A stretch of DNA of 42,815 bases from an uncultured Rhodospirillaceae bacterium (lineage in GTDB: Bacteria; Pseudomonadota; Alphaproteobacteria; Rhodospirillales; Magnetospirillaceae), in the NCBI GenBank assembly GCA_937887565.1, contig CALABS010000057.1, positions 1 to 42,815 on the forward strand, written 5' to 3'. A program made the position numbers and the translations under genes. Every line of letters starts with the position of its first letter. Position 1 is the stretch's first letter. Of this stretch, positions 25,667 through 32,978 are shown piece by piece. The notes beneath the pieces were generated by a model. The model worked only from the letters and a program-made list of their open reading frames with translations. It was not told where the DNA came from and made no database searches.

Positions 25667-25990
25667 CTACTGGGCCGCGCAGGCCGGGCCCTCGGGCTTG
25701 CCGCAGTAAAGCCCGTAAAGGGTGTTGATCACCGCACCCGCCTCTTCGCCCGACAGGGAATAGAAGATGGTCTGGGCCTGACGACGGGTCTGGACCAGAT
25801 TGTCGCGACGAAGCCGCGCCAGGTGCTGCGACAACGCCGACTGCGACAGACCGATCAGACGCTCGAGTTCGCCCACGGACTTCTCGCCGTGGAGGAGCTG
25901 GCACAGGATCATCAGCCGGTGCTCGTTGCTCATCGCCTTCAGCAGGGTGCTCGCCCGGCGGGCGCTTTCCTGCAGTTTCTCCAAATCCAT
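25667..25990 (-). CDS. bigR: ArsR-family persulfide-responsive repressor (BigR/SqrR type)
   Basis: A 107-residue winged-helix repressor of the ArsR family. Cys30 (LMILCQLL) and Cys96 (LYGLYCGK) are 66 residues apart, exactly the spacing of the reactive pair in Rhodobacter SqrR (Cys41/Cys107). They form a polysulfide bridge that releases DNA. A third cysteine near the C-terminus (Cys104) is extra. The recognition helix region is LSQSALSQHLARLRRD. I choose ATG 25990: it has AAGGGG upstream, gives the family length and lies just downstream of a promoter-like sequence. Longer starts at 26038 and 26098 would put that A+T-rich promoter inside the gene. It likely represses itself and sulfide-oxidation genes. 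Confidence 0.87.
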   Translation of the reverse strand: MDLEKLQESARRASTLLKAMSNEHRLMILCQLLHGEKSVGELERLIGLSQSALSQHLARLRRDNLVQTRRQAQTIFYSLSGEEAGAVINTLYGLYCGKPEGPACAAQ

Positions 25991-26033
25991 GTCCGACAGC
26001 CCCTTGCGCTGCTGCACTGCGTCGTCGGCATAT

Positions 26034-26061
26034 ACCATACCACTGAACTTCAATGTATCAA
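26034..26061 (-). promoter_or_regulatory. Promoter-like sequence for bigR/sqrR gene
   Basis: On the minus strand TTGATA (26061-26056) and TATGGT (26039-26034) are spaced by 16 nt in an A+T-rich island. Transcription would begin near 26027, so the first usable start codon is ATG 25990. A second A+T-rich stretch at 26160-26192, just after dxs, contains TATAAT on the minus strand (26182-26177) but no good -35 box. An operator for this sensor family probably lies in this region, yet I see no clear palindrome. Confidence 0.45.
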
Positions 26062-26192
26062 TATTTCTACAGCGGAGTATCTCGATGGACTGAGTCATTG
26101 CCCACTCCGTGCGCTGTGGTTGCTGTAGTTTAAGCCTGCCACATCCGCGCACGTTCAGTGTAGTAGATATTGCTTTATTATAATATTCTTAT

Positions 26193-28106
26193 TCACGCAC
26201 GCACAGCCGCCGCTCCGCCGCCAAGCGCGGCCAGGACGCAGGCGGCGATCTGGGGGGCGTTGAGGCCGGCGTCGTCGTACTGGGCCTTGGGGGCGTCGTG
26301 GTCGAGGAAGCGATCGGGAAGCATCATCGTCCGCACCTTGAGACCGCGGTCGAGAACGCCGGCACCGGCCAGCAGATGCAGCACGGCGGCGCCGAACCCG
26401 CCCATGGAGCCCTCCTCGACCGTCACCAGCACCTCGTGCTCGGCGGCCAGGCGCAGGATCATCGCCTCGTCCAGCGGCTTGGCGAAGCGGGCGTCGGCGA
26501 CGGTGGCCGGCAGCCCCCGCGCGGCCAGGTCGTCGGCCGCCTTCAGGCATTCGGCCAGCCGGGTTCCCAGCGACAGGATGGCGACCCGCGAGCCCTCGCG
26601 GATGATCCGCCCCTTGCCGATGGGCAGGATCTCGCCGCGCTCGGGAAGCTCCACCCCGACGCCCTCGCCGCGCGGATAGCGGAAGGCCGACGGGCCGTCG
26701 TCGTAGGCGGCGGCGGTGGCGACGGCGTGCATCAGCTCGGCCTCGTCCGACGGCGCCATCAGCACGATGTCGGGAAGGCAGCCCAGGTATGCGAGGTCGA
26801 AGGCGCCGGCATGGGTGGCGCCGTCGGCGCCCACCAGCCCGGCGCGGTCGATGGCGAAACGCACCGGCAGCTTCTGCAGCACCACGTCGTGGACAACCTG
26901 GTCGTAGGCGCGTTGCAGGAAGGTGGAATAAAGGGCGCAGAACGGCTTGAACCCCTCGCAGGCGAGGCCGGCGGCGAAGGTCACCGCGTGCTGCTCGGCG
27001 ATGCCCACGTCGAAGCAGCGGTCGGGATGGGCGGCGCCGAACTTGTCCAGGCCGGTCCCGGCCGGCATGGCGGCGGTGATGGCGAGGACGCGGTCGTCAT
27101 GGGCCGCCTCGGCCAGCAGAGCCTTGGCGAAGATCGAGGTATAGCTGGGGGCGTTGGCCTTGGGCTTGGCCAGGGCACCGGTGACCACGTCGAAGCGGCC
27201 GACGCCGTGATACTTGTCGGCCGCCGCCTCGGCGGGGGCGTAGCCGCGCCCCTTCTGGGTCACCACATGGACCAGCACCGGCCTGGCGTCCGTGGCGTCG
27301 CGGACATTCTTCAGCACCGGCAGCAGATGCTCGAAATTGTGGCCGTCGATGGGGCCGACGTAATAGAACCCCATTTCCTCGAACAGCGTGCCGCCGCCCG
27401 AGACGAAGCCGCGCGCGTATTCCTCGGCGCGCTTGGCGGCGCGCTCCAGCGGCGGCGGCAGGATCGCCGCCAGGTCCTTGGCGAAGTGGCGCAAGCTGAG
27501 ATAGGGCCGCGACGACAGCAGCCGCGACAGATACGCGCTCATGGCGCCCACCGGGGGGGCGATGGACATATCGTTGTCGTTGAGGATCACCACCATGCGC
27601 GAATTCATGGACCCGGCGTTGTTCATGGCCTCGTAGGCCATGCCGGCGCTCATGGCGCCGTCGCCGATCACCGCGATCACGTGGTTGTCGCCGCCCTTGA
27701 GGTCGCGCGCCACCGCCATGCCCAGCGCGGCCGAGATCGAAGTGGAGGAATGGCCGGCCCCGAACGGGTCGTAGTCGCTCTCCGACCGCTTGGTGAAGCC
27801 CGACAGGCCGCCGCCCTGGCGCAGGGTGCGCATGCGGTCCTTGCGGCCGGTGACGATCTTGTGCGGATAGGCCTGGTGACCGACGTCCCAGATCAGCCGG
27901 TCGGCGGGAGTGTCGAACACGTGGTGCAGCGCCACCGTCAGCTCGACCACGCCCAGGCCCGCCCCCAGATGGCCGCCGGTGATGGACACCGCCTCGATCA
28001 TCTCGTGGCGCACTTCCTCGGCCAGTTGCTTCAGCTCGTCGACCGAGAAGGCGCGGAAATCGGCGGGGGAGTCGATACGGTCGAGGAGACGGGAGCTGAG
28101 GGTCAT
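26193..28106 (-). CDS. dxs: 1-deoxy-D-xylulose-5-phosphate synthase
   Basis: A 637-residue thiamine-diphosphate enzyme that condenses pyruvate and glyceraldehyde 3-phosphate, the first step of the MEP isoprenoid pathway. It shows the Dxs start (FRAFSVDELKQLAEEVR), HLGAGLGVVELTVALH, the TPP/Mg motif GDGAMSAGMAYEAMNNAG, PIDGHN and the transketolase-like C-terminal half with DVGIAEQHAVTFAAG. Length is standard. ATG 28106 has AAGGA 6 nt upstream; a GTG one codon earlier is possible. It follows ispA by 11 nt in an xseB-ispA-dxs operon. In related bacteria tlyA usually comes next, but not here. Confidence 0.96.
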   Translation of the reverse strand: MTLSSRLLDRIDSPADFRAFSVDELKQLAEEVRHEMIEAVSITGGHLGAGLGVVELTVALHHVFDTPADRLIWDVGHQAYPHKIVTGRKDRMRTLRQGGGLSGFTKRSESDYDPFGAGHSSTSISAALGMAVARDLKGGDNHVIAVIGDGAMSAGMAYEAMNNAGSMNSRMVVILNDNDMSIAPPVGAMSAYLSRLLSSRPYLSLRHFAKDLAAILPPPLERAAKRAEEYARGFVSGGGTLFEEMGFYYVGPIDGHNFEHLLPVLKNVRDATDARPVLVHVVTQKGRGYAPAEAAADKYHGVGRFDVVTGALAKPKANAPSYTSIFAKALLAEAAHDDRVLAITAAMPAGTGLDKFGAAHPDRCFDVGIAEQHAVTFAAGLACEGFKPFCALYSTFLQRAYDQVVHDVVLQKLPVRFAIDRAGLVGADGATHAGAFDLAYLGCLPDIVLMAPSDEAELMHAVATAAAYDDGPSAFRYPRGEGVGVELPERGEILPIGKGRIIREGSRVAILSLGTRLAECLKAADDLAARGLPATVADARFAKPLDEAMILRLAAEHEVLVTVEEGSMGGFGAAVLHLLAGAGVLDRGLKVRTMMLPDRFLDHDAPKAQYDDAGLNAPQIAACVLAALGGGAAAVRA

Positions 28107-28117
28107 CACAAATCCTT

Positions 28118-29023
28118 CTAGGAACGCCGCTCGACGACGAAGCGGGCCGTCCGCCGCAGCAGGTCGGCCTTGTCGCCGAAGGCGTCCAGGTGGGCGCTGG
28201 CCTGGTCGGCGAGCATCCGGGCCTGGGCGCGGGCGCGCTCGGCGCCCAACAGGGAAACGAAGGTGGCCTTGCCGGCGTCGGCGTCCTTGCCGACCTTCTT
28301 GCCCACCTCGGCCGAGTCGCCCTCCACGTCCAACAGGTCATCGGCGATCTGGAAGGCCAGCCCCAGGTCGTGGGCGTAATTGCGAAGCGCCTGGCGCGAC
28401 TGCGGGCTGGCCTTGCCCAACACCGCGCCGGCCTCGCAGGCGAAGGCGATCAGGCGGCCGGTCTTCATCTGCTGCAGGCGGGTGATGGCGGGCACGTCCA
28501 TGGCCAGCTCGGCGGCCCGCAGATCGACCATCTGGCCGCCGGCCATGCCCTGGCCGCCGGCGGCATGGGCCAGCATCCACACCAGCTCGCAGCGAACCGC
28601 CGGGTCGGGATGGGTGGCGTCGGCCGCCAGCACCTCGAAGGCGCGGCTTTGCAAGGCGTCGCCCGCCAGCAGGGCCGTGGCCTCGTCGAACCGCCGATGG
28701 CAGGTCGGCCGCCCCCGGCGCAGGTCGTCGTCGTCCATGCAGGGCAGGTCGTCATGGACCAGCGAATAGCAGTGGATCATCTCGAGCGCGCAGCCGACCC
28801 GGATCGCCGCCGCCTCGGACACGTTGAACAGCCGGGCCGATTCCGCCACCAGCAACGGCCGCAGGCGCTTGCCGCCGTCCAGCGCCGCGTAGCGCATGGC
28901 GTCGTGCAGGCGCGCCTCGGGGCCGTCGCCCACCGGCAGCAGGCGGCCGAGTTCGTCGTTGACCGCCTCGCCGGTACGGCGAAGCGCGTCGGCAAGCGAT
29001 GCCGAGGGATCGGACGCGGGCAC
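28118..29023 (-). CDS. ispA: Farnesyl diphosphate synthase (polyprenyl synthetase family)
   Basis: A 301-residue all-helical prenyltransferase that extends dimethylallyl diphosphate with isopentenyl diphosphate. The first Asp-rich motif is LVHDDLPCMDDDDLRRG (Asp91, Asp92 and onward), and the two-residue insertion is typical of bacterial type II farnesyl synthases. The second motif is FQIADDLLD. KTGRLIAFA and GGKRLRP are also present. The start is GTG at 29023. The gene lies 7 nt after xseB and 11 nt before dxs, so precursor supply and chain elongation are co-expressed. Confidence 0.93.
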   Translation of the reverse strand: MPASDPSASLADALRRTGEAVNDELGRLLPVGDGPEARLHDAMRYAALDGGKRLRPLLVAESARLFNVSEAAAIRVGCALEMIHCYSLVHDDLPCMDDDDLRRGRPTCHRRFDEATALLAGDALQSRAFEVLAADATHPDPAVRCELVWMLAHAAGGQGMAGGQMVDLRAAELAMDVPAITRLQQMKTGRLIAFACEAGAVLGKASPQSRQALRNYAHDLGLAFQIADDLLDVEGDSAEVGKKVGKDADAGKATFVSLLGAERARAQARMLADQASAHLDAFGDKADLLRRTARFVVERRS

Positions 29024-29030
29024 GGCGGGC

Positions 29031-29276
29031 CTATTCGATGTTGGCCGGCTCGACCGAGACCGAACCGTCGGACCCGAACGAGATGCGCTCCACCTTGGCC
29101 TGCGCCTCCTTGAGCTTGGCCTCGCAGTGGCGCTTCAGCAGCGCGCCGCGCTCATAGGCGTTGATGGCGTCGTCCAGGCGGGTGGCGCCGGTCTCGAGCT
29201 GGCGGACGATCTTGTCCAGTTCGGCCAGCGCCTCCTCGAAGCTGAGGGTCGCGATGTCGGGCGGCAGGTCGGCCAT
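29031..29276 (-). CDS. xseB: Exodeoxyribonuclease VII small subunit
   Basis: An 81-residue helical protein with LSFEEALAELDKIVRQLETG and LDDAINAYERGALLKRHCEA, the standard XseB pattern. It assembles with XseA, not in this window, into the single-strand-specific exonuclease. ATG 29276 (MADLPPDIATL) is chosen. An in-frame TTG 63 nt upstream would add a basic segment not found in the family. It is the first gene of the xseB-ispA-dxs unit, a common alphaproteobacterial order. Confidence 0.93.
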   Translation of the reverse strand: MADLPPDIATLSFEEALAELDKIVRQLETGATRLDDAINAYERGALLKRHCEAKLKEAQAKVERISFGSDGSVSVEPANIE

Positions 29277-29351
29277 GGGAAAATACTTCCGGTTCCAAAC
29301 GAAGGGCGGAAGTTTACGAACCGTGAACCGGGAAAGCAAGGGCGGCGGGCG

Positions 29352-30236
29352 TTAGATGCTGCACGCCTCCAGCGCCTCGACCAGCCGGCGGTTGGCGGCG
29401 TCGTTGCGGGCAAGGTCCGGCGTCGCCGGTGGGCGCGGCTGGTCGAGGCGGGCCAGCAGCCGCTTGCCCACGCAGTCGAAGCGCGGCGGCGCGTATTCGC
29501 CGCAGACGTCGACCCCGACGACGCGGCACCGTTCGGCCAGGGCGCGGATGGCGGCCAGGATGTGGTCCAGGCGCATCTCGCCCTGGTTCCAGTTGGTGAC
29601 CGCCTCGTCGGGATGCAGCACGTCCTTGTCGATGCTGACATAGACCCGCCCGGTTGGCAGGCGCTGCGCCAGATCGTCCACGAACCCGGCCCAGTCGGCG
29701 CCGGCCAGGTTGGCCCAACGGATGGTCTTGCCGCCCAGCACGCGGCTGGGCTCCATGCGCCACGGATGCAGCTCGAACCGGCCCCCGTCCAGTGCCCGCA
29801 GGTTGGCGCCCTTGAGCTGCGGCCAGCCGGGCCCGGCGCAAGGGCCGATGGTCACCACCTTGGCCACGTGGGGCATCTCCAGCACCCGGTTGACCCACGA
29901 GCCGCAGTGATAGGCCGGCGGCCAACGCCCCCAGTCGGGGTGGTTGTCGAAATGCACCACCGACAACGGCCCCGGAATCCGGGCCACCAGCGGCGCGGTC
30001 AGATGGTGATAGTCGCCCGACCCCATGAAGGTGACCTCGGCGCCCTTGCCCGCCGCCGGGCCCTCTTCGGTCAGTCGGCGGGCGAAATCGATCATCGCAG
30101 CCCGCGTCGCCCACAGGCGCAGCCGCTCGCCCTCGGGCCGGAGATCGACCTCCTGGGCGCGCCCGGTCCCGGCCAGGGCGGCGAGGGTCGGCTGGGCGGA
30201 CAGGGAACCGTCGAGATGGAGCAGGCGCAATCTCAT
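29352..30236 (-). CDS. Arginase-fold (ureohydrolase-like) protein
   Basis: A 294-residue protein with the metal-binding pattern of arginase/agmatinase enzymes. His77 lies in GSGDYHHLT, Asp97, His99 and Asp101 in VHFDNHPDW, and a paired Asp in VYVSIDKDVL. VVGVDVCGEYAPP matches the C-terminal Glu region. All expected ligands for two manganese ions are present, but the rest of the protein is distant from true arginases and the sequence around the guanidine pocket is not conserved. Substrate unknown; another ureohydrolase or acyl-amidine activity is possible. It lies upstream of xseB on the same strand with a 75-nt gap and may have its own promoter. Confidence 0.75.
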   Translation of the reverse strand: MRLRLLHLDGSLSAQPTLAALAGTGRAQEVDLRPEGERLRLWATRAAMIDFARRLTEEGPAAGKGAEVTFMGSGDYHHLTAPLVARIPGPLSVVHFDNHPDWGRWPPAYHCGSWVNRVLEMPHVAKVVTIGPCAGPGWPQLKGANLRALDGGRFELHPWRMEPSRVLGGKTIRWANLAGADWAGFVDDLAQRLPTGRVYVSIDKDVLHPDEAVTNWNQGEMRLDHILAAIRALAERCRVVGVDVCGEYAPPRFDCVGKRLLARLDQPRPPATPDLARNDAANRRLVEALEACSI

Positions 30237-30359
30237 GCCGACGGGGTATCCCCCGGTCGGGAAGAAGGCAAAGCCGATTCGGGGTATCCCGGCGGCCGCA
30301 CCCCCATTTCACCGAACGGTCATACGCCCGCGCGCCGACTTGGGATAGACAGTGGCCGC

Positions 30360-30602
30360 ATGATGACCACCCTGGGGCCGCATACGAGCATGGACCAGTT
30401 CACCGACCAAACGTGGGCCGACGCCGGCTTCCGTCTGTCCTGGCCGGGCCAGACGGCCGGCGGAACCCTCGAGCGGCCGGCCACGGTCGGCGAGGCGCTG
30501 GCCGAGATGCTGCGCCGCGCCCTATCCGTCCGCGCCCTATCCGTCCGCTCGGGCCCCTGCACCGGCTGGCCGGTGGCGTTGTCGGCGCCGGCACCCGGCT
30601 GA
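30360..30602 (+). CDS. Small hypothetical protein, about 80 aa
   Basis: An open frame starting MMTTLGPHTSMDQFTDQTW with strongly G/C-biased third positions, as in real genes nearby. The middle is VGEALAEMLRRALSV and contains a perfect tandem duplication of RALSV. No ribosome site is obvious before ATG 30360 or 30363, and no family is recognised. It is divergent from the arginase-fold gene. It may be a genuine small gene or chance frame. Confidence 0.45.
   Translation: MMTTLGPHTSMDQFTDQTWADAGFRLSWPGQTAGGTLERPATVGEALAEMLRRALSVRALSVRSGPCTGWPVALSAPAPG
30516..30545 (+). repeat. Perfect 15-bp tandem duplication
   Basis: CGCGCCCTATCCGTC occurs twice in direct succession (30516-30530, 30531-30545). 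In the frame of the small gene it doubles the peptide RALSV without breaking the frame. It is probably a recent slippage event. Confidence 0.85.
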
Positions 30603-30706
30603 GGCGGCCGCGACGACAACGGATGACTCAAAAGTAATCCCCCCCCGCCTTGACCGGCCGATCGGCCGCCCCCATTGTCGGCGAACCGGCCACGGGAGCG
30701 CCCGCC

Positions 30707-30973
30707 ATGCTGACATTGCAGGACTGCCTGGACATGTGCGCCTTCGGACCCGGGGTCGTCGACGCCCTGGCCCGCCACGAGCACCTGCCCTGCAGCCTCG
30801 CCGCCGGTCTTGCCGACGAACTGGCGGCGACCGCCGATGGGCGTGTCCGGCTGCACCGGCTGCTGGTGGAGTGCCTCGCCGAAGCCCACCGGCGCGGCGA
30901 CGCCTGCCGCATCCGGGAACTGGAGGCGATCCTGGCCGACCATCGGCGGCGGTACCCCGGAACGGCCGTGTGA
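30707..30973 (+). CDS. Small conserved-looking protein, 88 aa (family member 2)
   Basis: Starts MLTLQDCLDMCAFGPGVVDA and is related over its N-terminal half to the small protein at 10750-11007 (shared ML-x-L-x-DC, V-D-A, H-x-P and AA-x-x-A). The C-terminal half differs: it is basic and helical (LHRLLVECLAEAHRRGDACR) and carries three to four cysteines in all. GGGAG lies 10 nt before the ATG. No named family. The stop codon is 1 nt from the stop codon of the convergent ABC gene. Confidence 0.68.
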   Translation: MLTLQDCLDMCAFGPGVVDALARHEHLPCSLAAGLADELAATADGRVRLHRLLVECLAEAHRRGDACRIRELEAILADHRRRYPGTAV

Positions 30974-30974
30974 C

Positions 30975-32804
30975 CTATTCCGGGACCGCCGCCTCGGCGG
31001 CCCTGGTCTGGCGATCCGACCGCCGCGCGTTCTGCGGCCGCTGCAAGGTCAGCTTGCGGTCGTGATAGCGCTCCAGTTGGGCATGATAGCCGACGGTCAG
31101 CACGGTCGCCGTCGGCAGTTCCTGCCGGATCAGGCGCATCATCTCCTCCTCGCCCTCGGGCTCCAGGGCATCGGTGGCCTCCTCGAGGAAGACCCAGTCC
31201 GGCTGCTGCAGCAACAGACGGGCGAAGCCGATCCGCTGCTGTTCGCTGACCGACAGCCCCTGTTCCCAGTTGTCGACATTGTCGAGACGGGGGATCAGGT
31301 GGGCCAGCCCCACCCGGCGCATGACGGCGGTGACGGTCATCTTGTCGAAGTCGTCGGGCCATGACGGATAGCAGACCGCCTCGCGCAAGGATCCGATCGG
31401 CAGATAGGGCCGTTGGGGCATGAAGAAGATGGCCGCCTCGTGCGGCAGCTCGACCCGGCCGCGCCCCCATGGCCACAGGCCGGCCACCACCTTGAACAGC
31501 TTGACCGCCGCCGCCGGGTCGCCGGCGATCAGCACCCGCTCGCCGGCCTGGATTTCGGCGTCGAGGCCGGTGACGATCACCTCGCCGTGGGGCGAGGCGA
31601 TGCAGACCCCCTTGAACGCCAGGGCCGACCGCCCGGCCGGCTCGACGGCGATGGTGGAGCCCTCGTGGTTGGCCCCTTCGGTGGCGACCTTCTCGACCGC
31701 CTCGGTCAGCGACAGCACGCGCTCCACCGTGGCGCGCCATTCGGCCGCCTTCGAGATGTTGTCGATGGGCCAGGACAGGGCGGCGGCCATCTGCTGGAAG
31801 GCCTGGGCGGTCTGCATCAGGGTGCCCAGCGTGATGTCGCCGGCGATATAGCGCGGCGCGGCCACCAGCACCGGGAAGGCGGTGGACAGAACCTGATAAC
31901 CCGAACTGAACAGGAAGATGCGGGTCAGCGCGTTGGTCTGGGCGTCCCAGCCCTTGACCACGTCGCGGAACTTCTCGCGCAGGCGGCGGCGCTCGTCGCC
32001 CTCGCCGTGCATCAGCGCGATGGCCTCGGAATTCTCGCGCACCCTAACCAGGCCGAAGCGGAAATTGGCCTCCACGGTCTGGCGCAGGTTGGTCGCCTTG
32101 ACCATGGGCCGGGCCAGCAGCAGGGCGGCCGTGGTCCCCGCCGAGGCGTAGAGCAGCGCGATCCACACCATGTCGCCGTGCACGGGAAGGGTGAAGCCGT
32201 CGATGTGAAGGGTGATGGTTCCCGACAGCGACCACAGGATCTGGGTGAAGCTGACCAGCAGCAGGACCACGTAGAACAGCGAGTGGGCCAGGTCGATGGC
32301 CGATTCGGTGGCGTTGCGGATATCCTCGGCGATGCGGCCGTCGGGGTTGTCGTGCTCGCCCTCCATGTGGGTGATCTGGTAGTGCAGGCCGCCCGACATC
32401 CAGTTGTGCAGCACCCGGCGCGTCACCCATTTGCGCCAGCCGACCTGGAGGCGGCGCTTGACCCGCAGATGGGTGGCGGTCACCGCCACGTTGGTCAGCA
32501 GGATGCCGGCGAGCGCACCGATCTGGACGAAGAACTTTTCCATCGACTTTTCTTCGAGGGCGTCGAAGAACGCGGCGCTCCAACTGTTGATCAGCACCGG
32601 CACCACCACCTGGAGGACGGTCAGGACCACCAGCGCCAGGGTCAGCCCACGAACCGCCCATTTCTCCTCGCAGGACCAGTACGGCCCGGCCAGCGCAATG
32701 AAGCGGCTGAAGAAGTTGGGCTTGAGCGCCCCCTTCGCCTTTGGCGGGTCCTCGGGAGGGTCCGGCGGGTCGAGTGGAACCGGTGTCGAAGGGGCTGCCG
32801 TCAT
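30975..32804 (-). CDS. SbmA/BacA-YddA-type ABC half-transporter with degenerate ATPase domain
   Basis: A 609-residue fused permease-ATPase. A proline-rich N-terminus precedes an SbmA/BacA-like membrane domain with helices near 50-72, 95-113, 173-195, 212-232 and 300-318. EGEHDNPDGRIAEDI and MVKATNLRQTVEANFRFGLV are typical of this family. The C-terminal ATPase domain is recognisable (AGLWPWGRG, FMPQRPYLPIGSLREAV) but its motifs are altered. Walker A reads GDPAAAVKLF (428-437) instead of G-x4-GK-S/T. The signature is LSVSEQQR (517-524), Walker B ends FLEEATDALE with Glu in place of Asp, and the H-loop His is Tyr573. The frame is fully open, so it is not a simple pseudogene. It may be an ATP-independent transporter like SbmA or a partner subunit. 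Confidence 0.85.
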   Translation of the reverse strand: MTAAPSTPVPLDPPDPPEDPPKAKGALKPNFFSRFIALAGPYWSCEEKWAVRGLTLALVVLTVLQVVVPVLINSWSAAFFDALEEKSMEKFFVQIGALAGILLTNVAVTATHLRVKRRLQVGWRKWVTRRVLHNWMSGGLHYQITHMEGEHDNPDGRIAEDIRNATESAIDLAHSLFYVVLLLVSFTQILWSLSGTITLHIDGFTLPVHGDMVWIALLYASAGTTAALLLARPMVKATNLRQTVEANFRFGLVRVRENSEAIALMHGEGDERRRLREKFRDVVKGWDAQTNALTRIFLFSSGYQVLSTAFPVLVAAPRYIAGDITLGTLMQTAQAFQQMAAALSWPIDNISKAAEWRATVERVLSLTEAVEKVATEGANHEGSTIAVEPAGRSALAFKGVCIASPHGEVIVTGLDAEIQAGERVLIAGDPAAAVKLFKVVAGLWPWGRGRVELPHEAAIFFMPQRPYLPIGSLREAVCYPSWPDDFDKMTVTAVMRRVGLAHLIPRLDNVDNWEQGLSVSEQQRIGFARLLLQQPDWVFLEEATDALEPEGEEEMMRLIRQELPTATVLTVGYHAQLERYHDRKLTLQRPQNARRSDRQTRAAEAAVPE

Positions 32805-32978
32805 GCGACGCCTTTTGCCGAATGCTGTCGGAAACGATTAAGCATGGTTCCCGAGCTTTAGGCAAACCAAGTCGTCGGCGGATGGTTACGGATCGCTCCT
32901 TTGGAAACCTCCGCGCAAGACCGTCGCGGATAAACTCCCGTTGCATGTACCGCCCCCATGGCATATCAGGGGGCCGTA

